Of a stretch of 64,000 bases of DNA, positions 7,340 through 14,189 are shown one piece after another. Under the pieces are notes generated by a model. That model worked only from the letters and a program-made list of their open reading frames with translations, made no database searches and had not been told where the DNA came from. The DNA is from a virus. The stretch is taken from the IMG/VR virus record IMGVR_UViG_3300020215_000052, positions 1-64,000 of that record, one strand, 5' to 3'. How positions within the stretch are numbered: position 1 is the first letter of the stretch; each line of letters begins with the position of its first letter. Both the position numbers and the translations under genes were made by a program.

Positions 7340-7660
7340 CTACTCGGGTGCCTTCAAAAACTCGACCACCTCTTCTAGAGCCGCGGCGGCATTAGCACGG
7401 GCAGCCGCACGCAGGTCGGCCTCGGTCCACCTCAATGCCCTGAGCCACGCCGGGAGGAAGCGACGCTGCCACTTCGGCCTGGCGTCGTCCCGTCCTATCT
7501 CCCACCTGGCCATGGTGCTATCAAAGACCCGCGGCGCGCCTGTGCCGAATTCGCTGTTTAATTCCTCCTGTACGGCTGCGGCGAGGTTCTCTTGGTTCCA
7601 GTTGAACCCTTCCTTACGCCGGGCAATCAGCGCATCGCGCTCGAATCTGCTCAGTGACAT
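7340..7660 (-). CDS. Repressor-like HTH protein
   Basis: A 106-residue protein. ATG 7660 is chosen for GGGAGG 6 nt upstream; a longer frame to 7798 would cross the divergent promoter. Residues 14-70 (FNWNQENLAAAVQEEL, DSTMARWEIGRD) read as an XRE-type helix-turn-helix. A C-terminal helical region (WLRALRWTEADLRAAARANAAAALEEVV) probably dimerises. No LexA-type cleavage domain. Its position between opposed promoters suggests a lysogeny-type repressor; this is inference from context. Confidence 0.55.
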   Translation of the reverse strand: MSLSRFERDALIARRKEGFNWNQENLAAAVQEELNSEFGTGAPRVFDSTMARWEIGRDDARPKWQRRFLPAWLRALRWTEADLRAAARANAAAALEEVVEFLKAPE

Positions 7661-7748
7661 CCGGTGCCTCCCTTCACCACTGATCCTACCATGTGCCTCG
7701 CGCCGTTGCTCGCCCGTGTGCTTCTCAAACTTTGCTTCAAAATATTTG

Positions 7749-7777
7749 TTGACTCTCTTTGAACATTGTCGTATAGT
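7749..7777 (+). promoter_or_regulatory. Strong rightward sigma-70 promoter
   Basis: TTGACT (7749-7754), 17 bp, TATAGT (7772-7777). The predicted start is in CATAAG at about 7784, and a GC-rich imperfect hairpin follows within the leader (GCCGC-CA-CCC ... GGG-CA-GCGGC). CTTTGAAC lies in the spacer, and TTCAAA/TTTGAA (7736-7741, 7758-7763) form an inverted repeat. Drives the 7834 gene set. Confidence 0.75.
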
Positions 7778-7833
7778 TTGGTCATAAGCAGCCGCCACCC
7801 ACCAACGGGCAGCGGCAACCCCCGGAGGCTGAG

Positions 7834-8130
7834 ATGAGCAACGAGGCCGCGAACCATGCGCTGCTGGCTCTCAAGCAGAAGATAGAGGAAGCGGAGTGCA
7901 AGGCGGCGGAGTGCAAGGCGGCCAGCGCCCGCAGTGCCGGTCCCTGCCCAGGCTGGGCCGGGCCGGCGAGACCCCGGCGCAGCGCCACGCGCGGGACTGA
8001 ACACGACTTCCGCGGCGGTGAGTGCTGGCACTGCGAGGCGATTCAGCCCGGTTGGGGTCAGCTGCCTGACGTCGTCTCGCTGACCATTGACGAGGCCAAG
8101 GAGTTGCTGGAGGTTCTCGGCGGTCGCTGA
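7834..8130 (+). CDS. Small protein with Cys-rich repeats
   Basis: A 98-residue protein, with GGAGG 6 nt before the ATG. It holds a coding micro-repeat (AECKAAECKAAS), then CWHC in GGECWHCEAI, possibly a zinc knuckle. The C-terminal helix is DEAKELLEVLGG. First gene after the rightward promoter, so probably expressed early. Function unknown. Confidence 0.6.
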   Translation: MSNEAANHALLALKQKIEEAECKAAECKAASARSAGPCPGWAGPARPRRSATRGTEHDFRGGECWHCEAIQPGWGQLPDVVSLTIDEAKELLEVLGGR

Positions 8131-8166
8131 ACCCGGCCGCCCCTGCGGCAACCCCTGGAGGCTCTC

Positions 8167-8352
8167 ATGCCGCTCTGGACCGTGACCATCAAGCGCCCCC
8201 GCCGTCGGCCCTACAGCGGCCAGTCCTTCCACGCCAGTGCCGAGGATGCGCGCTCCCGGTGGGAGCGGATCATCGGCGAGGACTGCGACAGGGTCTTCCC
8301 CCCGGGGTCTAAGGTAGTGTCGGTGGAGTTGGCGGACAACCCTGATCGCTGA
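8167..8352 (+). CDS. Small basic protein
   Basis: A 61-residue protein with a GGAGG ribosome-binding site. It reads as a compact alpha/beta unit: WTVTIKRPRRRPYSGQSFHAS, then a helix EDARSRWERIIG and a C-terminal strand SKVVSVELADN. No motif recognised. Same operon as its neighbours, with short gaps. Confidence 0.55.
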   Translation: MPLWTVTIKRPRRRPYSGQSFHASAEDARSRWERIIGEDCDRVFPPGSKVVSVELADNPDR

Positions 8353-8366
8353 ACCGGGAGGCTCCC

Positions 8367-8720
8367 ATGACCACGCGGATGTGCAGCGATTGCGGGATCC
8401 CCACCGTGCACGACGGTACCACCTGCGAGAACGCCCCGGCGCATCCCGGTGGCCCTGCTGAGCCCGTCAGCACCCGGCTTCGCCGCGAGGTGCTGTGGGC
8501 GCAACAGTCCGTGGCTGGGCGCCAGCTGGTGCTTGCTGAGATCGAGGGGTGGTTGGCCGGGTGGGAGGCCAACATCGGCATCAGCCTCCCGGACTACGTG
8601 GACTACGTGGATCTGGTGGACGAGTGGCAGAGGGAGATCGCCGGGCTTCAGGGTGCCCTCAAGGTGCTCGCCGCCGCCCGTCTCGCGCTGGTCGCCCACC
8701 TCCACAGTCTGGAGGAGTAG
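8367..8720 (+). CDS. Hypothetical protein with N-terminal Cys motif
   Basis: A 117-residue protein with a GGGAGG ribosome-binding site. C-x2-C (MCSDCGIPTVHDGTTC) plus a third Cys at the N-terminus suggests a small zinc site. The remaining 80 residues are helical (RLRREVLWAQQSVAGRQLVLAEIEG...). Function unknown; part of the early rightward operon. Confidence 0.55.
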   Translation: MTTRMCSDCGIPTVHDGTTCENAPAHPGGPAEPVSTRLRREVLWAQQSVAGRQLVLAEIEGWLAGWEANIGISLPDYVDYVDLVDEWQREIAGLQGALKVLAAARLALVAHLHSLEE

Positions 8721-8726
8721 CGAATA

Positions 8727-8960
8727 ATGCGCCCCGACCCCTCCACCCTCCGAGAGCGCGCTGACACCGCGCTCGCACTCCAGTGGAATGCCGCCCGGCG
8801 TGGAGACCCCCTGCGCCATGCCCTCGCCTGCGCGGGGTTTGAGCGGGTCCAGGCCGAGGCCCGGGAGCTCGACGGCGACGTCGATGGCGCGGTGCGGTGT
8901 AGGGAGGAGCGGGACCGGTGGCTGGCGGCTGCCTACCAGCTGCTGAGGGCCGGGAGATGA
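8727..8960 (+). CDS. Small helical protein
   Basis: A 77-residue, Ala/Arg-rich protein predicted to be all helical (TLRERADTALALQWNAARRG, ERVQAEARELDGDVDGAVRCREERDRW), resembling a short TPR-like hairpin. GAGGAG lies upstream. The stop overlaps an ATG (ATGA) whose frame does not look coding. Function unknown. Confidence 0.5.
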   Translation: MRPDPSTLRERADTALALQWNAARRGDPLRHALACAGFERVQAEARELDGDVDGAVRCREERDRWLAAAYQLLRAGR

Positions 8961-9092
8961 CCTTAGCTGGCCAGGGACACCAGCCGCGCCACGACGACGG
9001 GGTCAACCCGGCGCTGGCCTTCGGGCTGGGCCTGGAGGTGGCTGCGTGCCCCGGCACGCTTGGTGCAAGTGATAAGGCAGGAGGTCCCCATC

Positions 9093-9419
9093 GTGACTGC
9101 CGCCCAGGTGACCGAAGCCGTAGATCGTGGTATGTCTGGAGCCCCATGCCGCGGGGTTCCCATGTCCAAGACCGGCCGGAAGCCAGCCCACCCACAACCG
9201 CAGCCCCTGGACCCCGTTACAGGTCTGCCGCGGGCCACCCTGCATCAAGCCATCGAGATGGCAACAGCTCTCATCGAGCAGAAGATGGCGCTGGAAGCCC
9301 TCAAGACCACCGGATGGAATGTCTCACGCGCCGCCGAGTTGCTCGGCATCTCAAGGCGCAGCCTCCAGCTTCTCATGAAGCGCCACGGGATCAAGAAAAC
9401 CGGGTCCGTGGCCGAGTAG
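9093..9419 (+). CDS. Fis-type HTH DNA-binding protein
   Basis: A 108-residue protein. GTG 9093 is chosen because AGGAGGT lies 8 nt upstream; internal ATGs lack such a signal. The C-terminal 38 residues (ALEALKTTGWNVSRAAELLG, ISRRSLQLLMKRHGI) are a clear Fis-family helix-turn-helix, the fold that forms the DNA-binding end of NtrC-like sigma-54 activators. No AAA+ activator domain is present. The gene lies directly upstream of a sigma-54-like promoter at 9623 with inverted repeats between. It may bind those repeats as a local activator or repressor. Confidence 0.75.
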   Translation: MTAAQVTEAVDRGMSGAPCRGVPMSKTGRKPAHPQPQPLDPVTGLPRATLHQAIEMATALIEQKMALEALKTTGWNVSRAAELLGISRRSLQLLMKRHGIKKTGSVAE

Positions 9420-9510
9420 TACTGCATAAACACCTTCGCACCGCGCAAAGTGCTACGCGGCGCGGTTACACCAACGAAATCAGTAGTTTACGGTATTTTC
9501 CGCTTCCGCT

Positions 9511-9530
9511 GTGCGTAGGATATTACGCAC
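9511..9530. promoter_or_regulatory. Inverted repeat upstream of 9623 promoter
   Basis: GTGCGTA, 6 bp, TACGCAC (perfect 7-bp arms), about 110 bp upstream of the -24 element. A near-palindrome with the same TGCGTA half-site (9604-9619, 14 of 16 symmetric) abuts the promoter. Placement suits activator-binding sites. Confidence 0.5.
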
Positions 9531-9622
9531 ATTGCCGCACAGAATCGTCGCTCTCCAAAGCGATCCCCCATAATTACCCAGTGTTTTCCAATGCTTACAT
9601 AATGCGTAAACGTTAACGCGCC

Positions 9623-9645
9623 TGGCACGTCCCATGCTTCTATAT
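9623..9645 (+). promoter_or_regulatory. Sigma-54-like promoter A
   Basis: TGGCACG (9623-9629), N4, ATGCTTCTATAT (9634-9645). This keeps the GG-N10-GC spacing of -24/-12 promoters; no -35 box is present. The predicted start is near CATGAG (9650), followed by a small hairpin with ACGGA loop (9660-9672). An equivalent element with identical spacing occurs at 59800. Confidence 0.5.
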
Positions 9646-9694
9646 AGGCCATGAGCGGACGGCACGGAGCCGCCGACGAACTGAAGGAACCAAG

Positions 9695-9919
9695 ATGACC
9701 ACCGACATCAAGAGCGCCCTCGGATCCCTGGTCGCCAAGCTCAACAACATCAACGCCACCGTGGACTACCTGAAGTCCCGCGCGATGATGGGGGACCTCA
9801 GGACCACGGAGGCCCACGCAAGCAGCCTGGCCGACATGGTGCGCCAGGCTGCTGAATTGGCCGACCAGATGGCCGGCCTGGCCGGCGGGGCGCGGCGAGA
9901 AACAAAACGCGCAGCCTGA
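9695..9919 (+). CDS. Small helical protein
   Basis: A 74-residue protein preceded by GAAGGAACC. It is an all-helical sequence (SALGSLVAKLNNINATVDYLKS, ADMVRQAAELADQMAGLAGG) without Cys or membrane segments. It is the first gene behind sigma-54-like promoter A and so is likely the regulated product. Function unknown. Confidence 0.55.
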   Translation: MTTDIKSALGSLVAKLNNINATVDYLKSRAMMGDLRTTEAHASSLADMVRQAAELADQMAGLAGGARRETKRAA

Positions 9920-9993
9920 GGCTGGCGGTCCCTTCGCTCCACTCCGAACGGGGAGCCCGTCCTTACTACGAGCTGTTTGATGAGAGGACGACC

Positions 9994-10293
9994 ATGATGC
10001 AGCTTCTTCGGTCAATCACCCAGGCTGACCGTGCCCTCGTCGTTGCCCATCTGGCAGCCCACGAGGCACTCCGGGAGCTCCGCCGGCTGGAGTTGGCCAT
10101 CGCGGCCGACCCGCTGGCGGTGGAGCAGTACTACGCCGCCCTGGAGTCGTGGCGGGCCGAGGCCGGGTCGGTCCACAGGGCGGAGAAGGAGGCCTCCCGG
10201 CTCCGGGAGGAACTCGCTGAAGCCCTCCGTGAGTCCCGGTACTACCGGGCCGAGGCCTGGACGGATTTCGCGTTCTCCGCGGAGGCAGCATGA
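9994..10293 (+). CDS. Coiled-coil hypothetical protein
   Basis: A 99-residue protein starting ATGATG behind GAGAGGACG. Nearly all helical and charged (AHLAAHEALRELRRLELAI, VHRAEKEASRLREELAEAL). It overlaps the next gene by ATGA. No family recognised. Confidence 0.55.
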   Translation: MMQLLRSITQADRALVVAHLAAHEALRELRRLELAIAADPLAVEQYYAALESWRAEAGSVHRAEKEASRLREELAEALRESRYYRAEAWTDFAFSAEAA

Positions 10294-10604
10294 CCAGGGC
10301 ATGGACCCTCTCCGAGGTGGAGGCACTCCAAGGTCACGAGATGGTCCATCGCATAGGCCTCTCGGAGGCCATGCAGTTGGAGTTGATTCGCCTGGTCGAG
10401 GTCGGCTACCGCCACCAGCCTCGGTATGGCGTCCTCCGCCTGACCCAGGCGGCCCTCCAGAAGCGGGGCCTCGCCGTCTGGGAGGACGGGGTGTGGCGGC
10501 CCACCGACGTGGGGCACGCTGTCGCCGCCAGGATGCCGGATCCGCGGGTCCCGCGCTGGAGCGGGGCCGGGAGGACACCGAAGATCGACCCCTTTGAGGG
10601 GTAG
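10290..10604 (+). CDS. Hypothetical protein, possible winged helix
   Basis: A 104-residue protein coupled to the upstream gene by an ATGA overlap. Residues 25-75 (MQLELIRLVEVGYRHQPRYG, LRLTQAALQKRGLAVWEDG, RPTDVGHAVAA) read like a winged-helix unit of the kind with a T-x-x-G-x-x-V/A ending. DNA binding is inference. It ends 13 bp before the long inverted repeat at 10618. Confidence 0.55.
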   Translation: MTRAWTLSEVEALQGHEMVHRIGLSEAMQLELIRLVEVGYRHQPRYGVLRLTQAALQKRGLAVWEDGVWRPTDVGHAVAARMPDPRVPRWSGAGRTPKIDPFEG

Positions 10605-10617
10605 GGATCCTCAGCCA

Positions 10618-10702
10618 GAAACGGCCCCCCGGTCCGGCATAGGAGACCGGAGGGTCCTGGAGCATGGTTCGACCCGGCGCCAGAAGGCCGGGGGGCCGTT
10701 TC
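10618..10702. repeat. Long inverted repeat (15-bp perfect arms)
   Basis: GAAACGGCCCCCCGG (10618-10632) and its exact reverse complement (10688-10702) enclose 55 bp. An inner TCCGG...CCGGA hairpin lies between them. It may act as a transcription terminator after the 10604 gene. The right arm is part of the direct repeat at 10683. Confidence 0.65.
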
Positions 10703-10712
10703 GGGTTGAGGG
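10683..10712 (+). repeat. 30-bp direct repeat, left copy
   Basis: Identical over 30 bp to 11630-11659 (begins GAAGGCCGGGGGG, ends GGGTTGAGGG), and the next bases (T)GCCTCG also match. The two copies bracket the pentapeptide gene. Confidence 0.8.
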
Positions 10713-10846
10713 TGCCTCGCTCGCACAGCGCCTGGGCCTGGCCGCCTGAACACCACGCCGAGTCCATCAGGGCCCGGCCCTATCCTCCGCCCCATGGCGA
10801 TGACGTCGTGGGGCGAGGGATGGGACCCAGACAGATGGAGGTGGAC

Positions 10847-11476
10847 ATGGACGCGATCAACCTGGCGGCAGCGATGGCGGCGCACAAGGAGTGGCTGGAG
10901 AGCGGTGGGGATCGGGGCCAACGCGCCGACCTCAGCGGCGCCGTCCTCAGCGGCGCCGACCTCAGCGGCGCCGACCTCAGCGGCGCCGACCTCAGCGGCG
11001 CCGTCCTCAGCGGCGCCGACCTCAGCGGCGCCGACCTCAGCGGCGCCGACCTCAGCGGCGCCGACCTCAGCGGCGCCGACCTCAGCGGCGCCGACCTCAG
11101 CGGCGCCGACCTCAGCGGCGCCGACCTCAGTCCGATCCGGGCCGATCTCCGATCTGTGCTGGACGTCGTTCCGTTGGAGGTGCCGGCACTGCGGGCGGCT
11201 ATTGTCGAGGGGCGTGTCGACGGCTCGGTCTATCAGGGCTCGTGTGCGTGCCTCGTGGGCACGATCGCCAACGCCAGGGGCTGCGACTTCGGGAGCATCC
11301 CGGGCCTGGTGCCGTCCGCCCATCGGCCCGCCGAGCGCTGGTTCCTGGCTATCCGCCCCGGCGACACCCCGGAGCGGAGCCAGATCGCCGCGATCACGCT
11401 CCAGTGGGTCGACGAGTGGCTCGCGGAGCATTCAGCCCCGGCCGAGCCCTCCGCCCAGACTGAGTCCCAGACCTGA
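10847..11476 (+). CDS. Pentapeptide-repeat protein
   Basis: A 209-residue protein. ATG 10847 is supported by GGAGGT just upstream. A helical cap ([17 protein letters not shown]) leads into 14 pentapeptides, 12 ADLSG-type and 2 AVLSG, forming a right-handed quadrilateral beta helix. A C-terminal domain of about 100 residues ([31 protein letters not shown]-type, [13 protein letters not shown]) is shared with other phage pentapeptide proteins. Some family members mimic DNA or bind gyrase; the role here is unknown. The repeat DNA is almost perfectly uniform, indicating recent expansion. Confidence 0.8.
   Translation: MDAINLAAAMAAHKEWLESGGDRGQRADLSGAVLSGADLSGADLSGADLSGAVLSGADLSGADLSGADLSGADLSGADLSGADLSGADLSGADLSPIRADLRSVLDVVPLEVPALRAAIVEGRVDGSVYQGSCACLVGTIANARGCDFGSIPGLVPSAHRPAERWFLAIRPGDTPERSQIAAITLQWVDEWLAEHSAPAEPSAQTESQT
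10927..11131 (+). repeat. 15-bp tandem repeat in pentapeptide gene
   Basis: About 13.6 nearly identical units of GACCTCAGCGGCGCC; the only variation is GAC to GTC in two units. Copy number is expected to vary between isolates. Confidence 0.85.
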
Positions 11477-11572
11477 GACCACCCCCGGCGGGCCCAACCC
11501 CGGAGCCCGCCCTCTGTCCCCTCCCCGCCGCCGAGGTGGTCGGGAGCGGAGAGAGTCACCGGAGGATCACTG

Positions 11573-11656
11573 ATGGACTTCCAGCCCCACTACCTCGCCT
11601 ACGCCCGTGGCCAGGGTCGCACCCCCGAGGAAGGCCGGGGGGCCGTTTCGGGTTGA
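11573..11656 (+). pseudogene. Truncated small phage gene
   Basis: ATG 11573 follows GGAGGATC. The N-terminus MDFQPHYLAYARGQGRTPEE looks like the beginning of a common short phage protein. After 20 residues the frame enters the 30-bp direct repeat and stops at 11656, giving only 27 residues. The gene appears to have been cut by recombination at the repeat. Confidence 0.4.
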
Positions 11657-11659
11657 GGG
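11630..11659 (+). repeat. 30-bp direct repeat, right copy
   Basis: Exact copy of 10683-10712. It fuses to and terminates the truncated 11573 reading frame. A weaker relative (CCGGGTTGACCCCGGTGCC) occurs near 13542. Confidence 0.8.
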
Positions 11660-11751
11660 GCCTCGGATCCCTGATCACATCGCTTCACGAGGCTCCCAGG
11701 CTTCCCGCCTGCCGGGGCAAGCCTCCAACGCAGGGCGGGAGGGAGTTCCCC

Positions 11752-12156
11752 ATGATCAACCTCACCGCCAACACCGTAACCGTCCGCCTGCCCGACGGCG
11801 GAGCGATCACGTTCCCGCCATCAGGAAGGGTTCTCACCCTGGAGGAGATCTCCGGGGAGCCCACCACGGTGGAGACGCCCCTGGGGGTCGTGCCCGTGGT
11901 TCCGCTGCGGGGCTACGGGAGGCTCGTGGGGGAGATCCCGGACCCGGATGCCACCGTGTTGGTGGTGGCCTTCCCGCCCCTCATCACCGCTCTGCGTGCG
12001 GCCGGACACCGGGGGCGGATCTTCGCCCCCGGCCTGGCAAAAAGGGGGGCCGATGGGTCCATGTTCGTGGAGGCACTCCGGGAGCACGACCCGGAGGGGA
12101 CGCTCTCGGCCCAGGAGGCGGAACTGCGCCGCCTCATGGCCAACGCCATCTGCTGA
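11752..12156 (+). CDS. Hypothetical phage protein, beta-rich
   Basis: A 134-residue protein. ATG 11752 is chosen for GGGAGG upstream. The start MINLTANTVTVRLPDGGAIT is typical of a small phage protein group with an initial beta hairpin. The centre (EIPDPDATVLVVAFPPLITALRA) looks like a Rossmann-like strand and helix. Function unknown. A strong hairpin terminator follows 3 bp after the stop. Confidence 0.65.
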   Translation: MINLTANTVTVRLPDGGAITFPPSGRVLTLEEISGEPTTVETPLGVVPVVPLRGYGRLVGEIPDPDATVLVVAFPPLITALRAAGHRGRIFAPGLAKRGADGSMFVEALREHDPEGTLSAQEAELRRLMANAIC

Positions 12157-12159
12157 GCA

Positions 12160-12195
12160 GGAGACTGCCCGTCTCATCGAAGACGGGCAGTCTCC
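12160..12195 (+). terminator. Hairpin terminator
   Basis: Perfect 15-bp stem GGAGACTGCCCGTCT / AGACGGGCAGTCTCC with a 6-nt loop, followed by TTGGTTGG. It sits directly after the 12156 stop and may work in both directions. Confidence 0.75.
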
Positions 12196-12282
12196 TTGGT
12201 TGGAGTCGCCAGCCTCCCGATGCTGGCCTGCGATGGGCCTTCCCGCCGGCCCACGCTTTTCTCAAGCGGGATGAGGTTGCCC

Positions 12283-13551
12283 ATGGCACGCACCGACTTC
12301 GAGTCCCTCGTGGCCCTCCGTTCTCGGCTTCCGGCTGGTCCATCGTCCCCCGCACCTTCGTCCGCTGCCCCAAGCGCGCCGGAGAAACTCCCCTGGGATC
12401 CCAGCTTCCCAGGCCGCAGCCCTGCCAGTACCAGGGAGCAGGAGGAAAAGGAGCGGCATATTGGCCGGCTCCGTGATGTTACCCAGGCCGTGGCCGAGTC
12501 CTACCAGGCTGGGATCGCGAACTGGGACCGCCTGCTTGAATGCGCATACGAGTTCGCTGGCGTCCCCCGTTATCCGGGGGTGGGCTACGACGCGGAACAG
12601 GTCCTTGAGGATGGGTACCGGCTTGCGGCAGGCCGGACCGTGAGGGGTTGGGAGAAGGGCCATGGGCCCTTGGGTGAGGCGCCACCTGCGGGCTGGGAGT
12701 CGCTATCGGTAGCGGTGCTCTTTCAGTACGTCCGGCGGCACGATGGGCGCGAGGAGGCCCGGCGCAGGGCCGGGGCTTCGGCCCAGGATGCCGTCATCAT
12801 CTCAGGGACCTGCCTCAGGTGGGGGACACCAGAGGTGGTCGCCCTCACTGGGAGCGGCGACGTGGTGACCGTGGAGACCTCCAGTCTCTCCGTCTCTGAG
12901 GAACGGCTCAAGGAGGGGGTGCTGGTCTCTCTTCCGCCCTTCCCCTCGCCCGGGGGGTGGTGGGAGGCGGCTCCCCACGACGACAAGTCCTACCGGGCTC
13001 TCCGCCTGGTCCAGGAGGCCCCGCGGGGCCTCCTGGACGTAACCGACGCCCTCCCTCTATGGGGGAGGCACGAGAAGGAGGGCTGGGGCAGGTTCCTGCT
13101 CACGGCCTATCGCGGCCATACGGCCGTGGGGGCCGACGAGGCGCTTTGGCCTCTTCTGGACGCTCTTTCCAGGCTCCAGCGGGAGGGGATCCTGCCAGAG
13201 GGGGCTGGCTGGATCCGGGGATCTGCCCGGATCACCAGCAACGGTAAGCTCCACATCTCTAGCCACCCGGCATCCTCCCCGGTGGTCCTTGTCCATGTAG
13301 GGGGCCACGAGTCCAGCCGAGGCAGGTGGGGCCGGTCCGGCTACTGCCCCACCGTCAAGCAAGGGTGTTCGGCGGCCAGGGCCGAGGTCTTCTCTTCATC
13401 ACGGGGTGGAGGGCAGGCGGGCGCTGCGGTTCTGGCAGCCGTTTCTGAGGGACGACCGCTCCTTCTCACAGACGGGGTTGGGTACGCTCTCCGGGGGAGA
13501 ACCGTGGAGAGGGTTCCGGGACTGGCGGCAGGGACCCCGATTCCGGGTTGA
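12283..13551 (+). CDS. Large hypothetical protein
   Basis: About 422 residues from ATG 12283; an ATG at 12271 is possible and neither has a strong ribosome-binding site. A disordered Pro/Ser/Ala segment (25-65) precedes a helical region with EQEEKERHIGRLRDVTQAVAE. A large mixed domain follows, with WRGTPEVVALTG-like strands, and near the end GHESSRGRWGRSGYCPTVK. No catalytic motif was recognised. First gene after the 12160 terminator. Its length and position suggest a phage-specific enzyme or DNA-handling protein, but no function can be claimed. Confidence 0.6.
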   Translation: MARTDFESLVALRSRLPAGPSSPAPSSAAPSAPEKLPWDPSFPGRSPASTREQEEKERHIGRLRDVTQAVAESYQAGIANWDRLLECAYEFAGVPRYPGVGYDAEQVLEDGYRLAAGRTVRGWEKGHGPLGEAPPAGWESLSVAVLFQYVRRHDGREEARRRAGASAQDAVIISGTCLRWGTPEVVALTGSGDVVTVETSSLSVSEERLKEGVLVSLPPFPSPGGWWEAAPHDDKSYRALRLVQEAPRGLLDVTDALPLWGRHEKEGWGRFLLTAYRGHTAVGADEALWPLLDALSRLQREGILPEGAGWIRGSARITSNGKLHISSHPASSPVVLVHVGGHESSRGRWGRSGYCPTVKQGCSAARAEVFSSSRGGGQAGAAVLAAVSEGRPLLLTDGVGYALRGRTVERVPGLAAGTPIPG

Positions 13552-13566
13552 CCCCGGTGCCTCGCT

Positions 13567-13595
13567 CCTGCTCGCGGGCTTCACCGGCGAGCAGG
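13567..13595. terminator. Possible hairpin terminator
   Basis: CCTGCTCGC / GCGAGCAGG, perfect 9-bp arms with an 11-nt loop, in the 126-bp gap after the 13551 stop. There is no T-run. A relative of the 10683 repeat lies just upstream. Confidence 0.35.
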
Positions 13596-13677
13596 CTCGG
13601 TTGCATCGGGGCGGGCCACGGTGGCGGGGCTGGATCGGTCATCGCATGCCCGGACGGGCCGGGCGGGGAGTGGGAGA

Positions 13678-14010
13678 ATGGACGGGTGGCACATCATTCT
13701 CAGTTGTGCAGTCTTGGTGCTGGTCCCAGCTGTGTCCTGGGTTGACGCCGAGCGTCACCGGCAGTTCAGGCGTGCTGCCGATCTGGAGGACACGCTCCGC
13801 TGTAGCCGGGGGCAGGTTGCCCAGGCTGAGCAGAGGGCATCCCGTCTGCGGGATGGCCTCCAGGAGGCGAAGGCCCGTATCAGGGACCAGTCTCGGGTCC
13901 TCGAGGACCAGCGCGCGCAGATCGATCGGCTGAGCGCCATCGCCGAGAACTACCGCCTCTCCTCTGAGGAGGAGGGCGAGGTGGAACTTGACGGCCCGGA
14001 GGCCGCATGA
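13678..14010 (+). CDS. Membrane-anchored coiled-coil protein
   Basis: A 110-residue protein. ATG 13678 follows GGGAGTGGGAG. Residues 4-21 (WHIILSCAVLVLVPAVSW) are one membrane helix. The rest is a long coiled coil (RAADLEDTLRC, AEQRASRLRDGLQEAKARIRDQ). The layout resembles i-spanin (Rz-like) proteins, but no partner lipoprotein or lysis cassette is adjacent. Next gene overlaps by ATGA. Confidence 0.6.
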   Translation: MDGWHIILSCAVLVLVPAVSWVDAERHRQFRRAADLEDTLRCSRGQVAQAEQRASRLRDGLQEAKARIRDQSRVLEDQRAQIDRLSAIAENYRLSSEEEGEVELDGPEAA

Positions 14011-14189
14011 GCACCCCCGTCAATCTCAGGCACTGCCAGGCCTGCGGGACGACCGTGGCCCCCAGGTACTGGCGGGTCCACGTAGCCTCACCGACCCACG
14101 CGGCTCGGGAGGCGGCACTCCGCGCCGAACAGGCCGCGCTCCGGGATCTCAGCGCGCGGCTCCGCGCCCGGAAGCGGGAGCGCTCGTGA
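14007..14189 (+). CDS. C2H2-like zinc-finger small protein
   Basis: A 60-residue protein coupled by ATGA to the gene before and by GTGA to the gene after. The N-terminal half has C-x2-C ... H-x6-H (CQACG ... VHVASPTH), a zinc-finger layout. The C-terminal half is a basic helix (LRDLSARLRARKRERS-like). Nucleic-acid binding is plausible. Confidence 0.6.
   Translation: MSTPVNLRHCQACGTTVAPRYWRVHVASPTHAAREAALRAEQAALRDLSARLRARKRERS

Noticed and set aside
8957-9616. Long plus frame starting at an ATGA overlap
   Set aside because: The first 30 residues look plausible, but the rest is low-complexity and fully overlaps the Fis-type gene and its regulatory gap.
10665-10690. GGTTCGACCC, resembling a tRNA T-arm
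   Set aside because: Flanking bases do not pair into T or acceptor stems; it lies in the loop of the long inverted repeat.
10927-11131. Possible CRISPR array
   Set aside because: Units are contiguous 15-mers in a reading frame without spacers; this is a pentapeptide-coding repeat.
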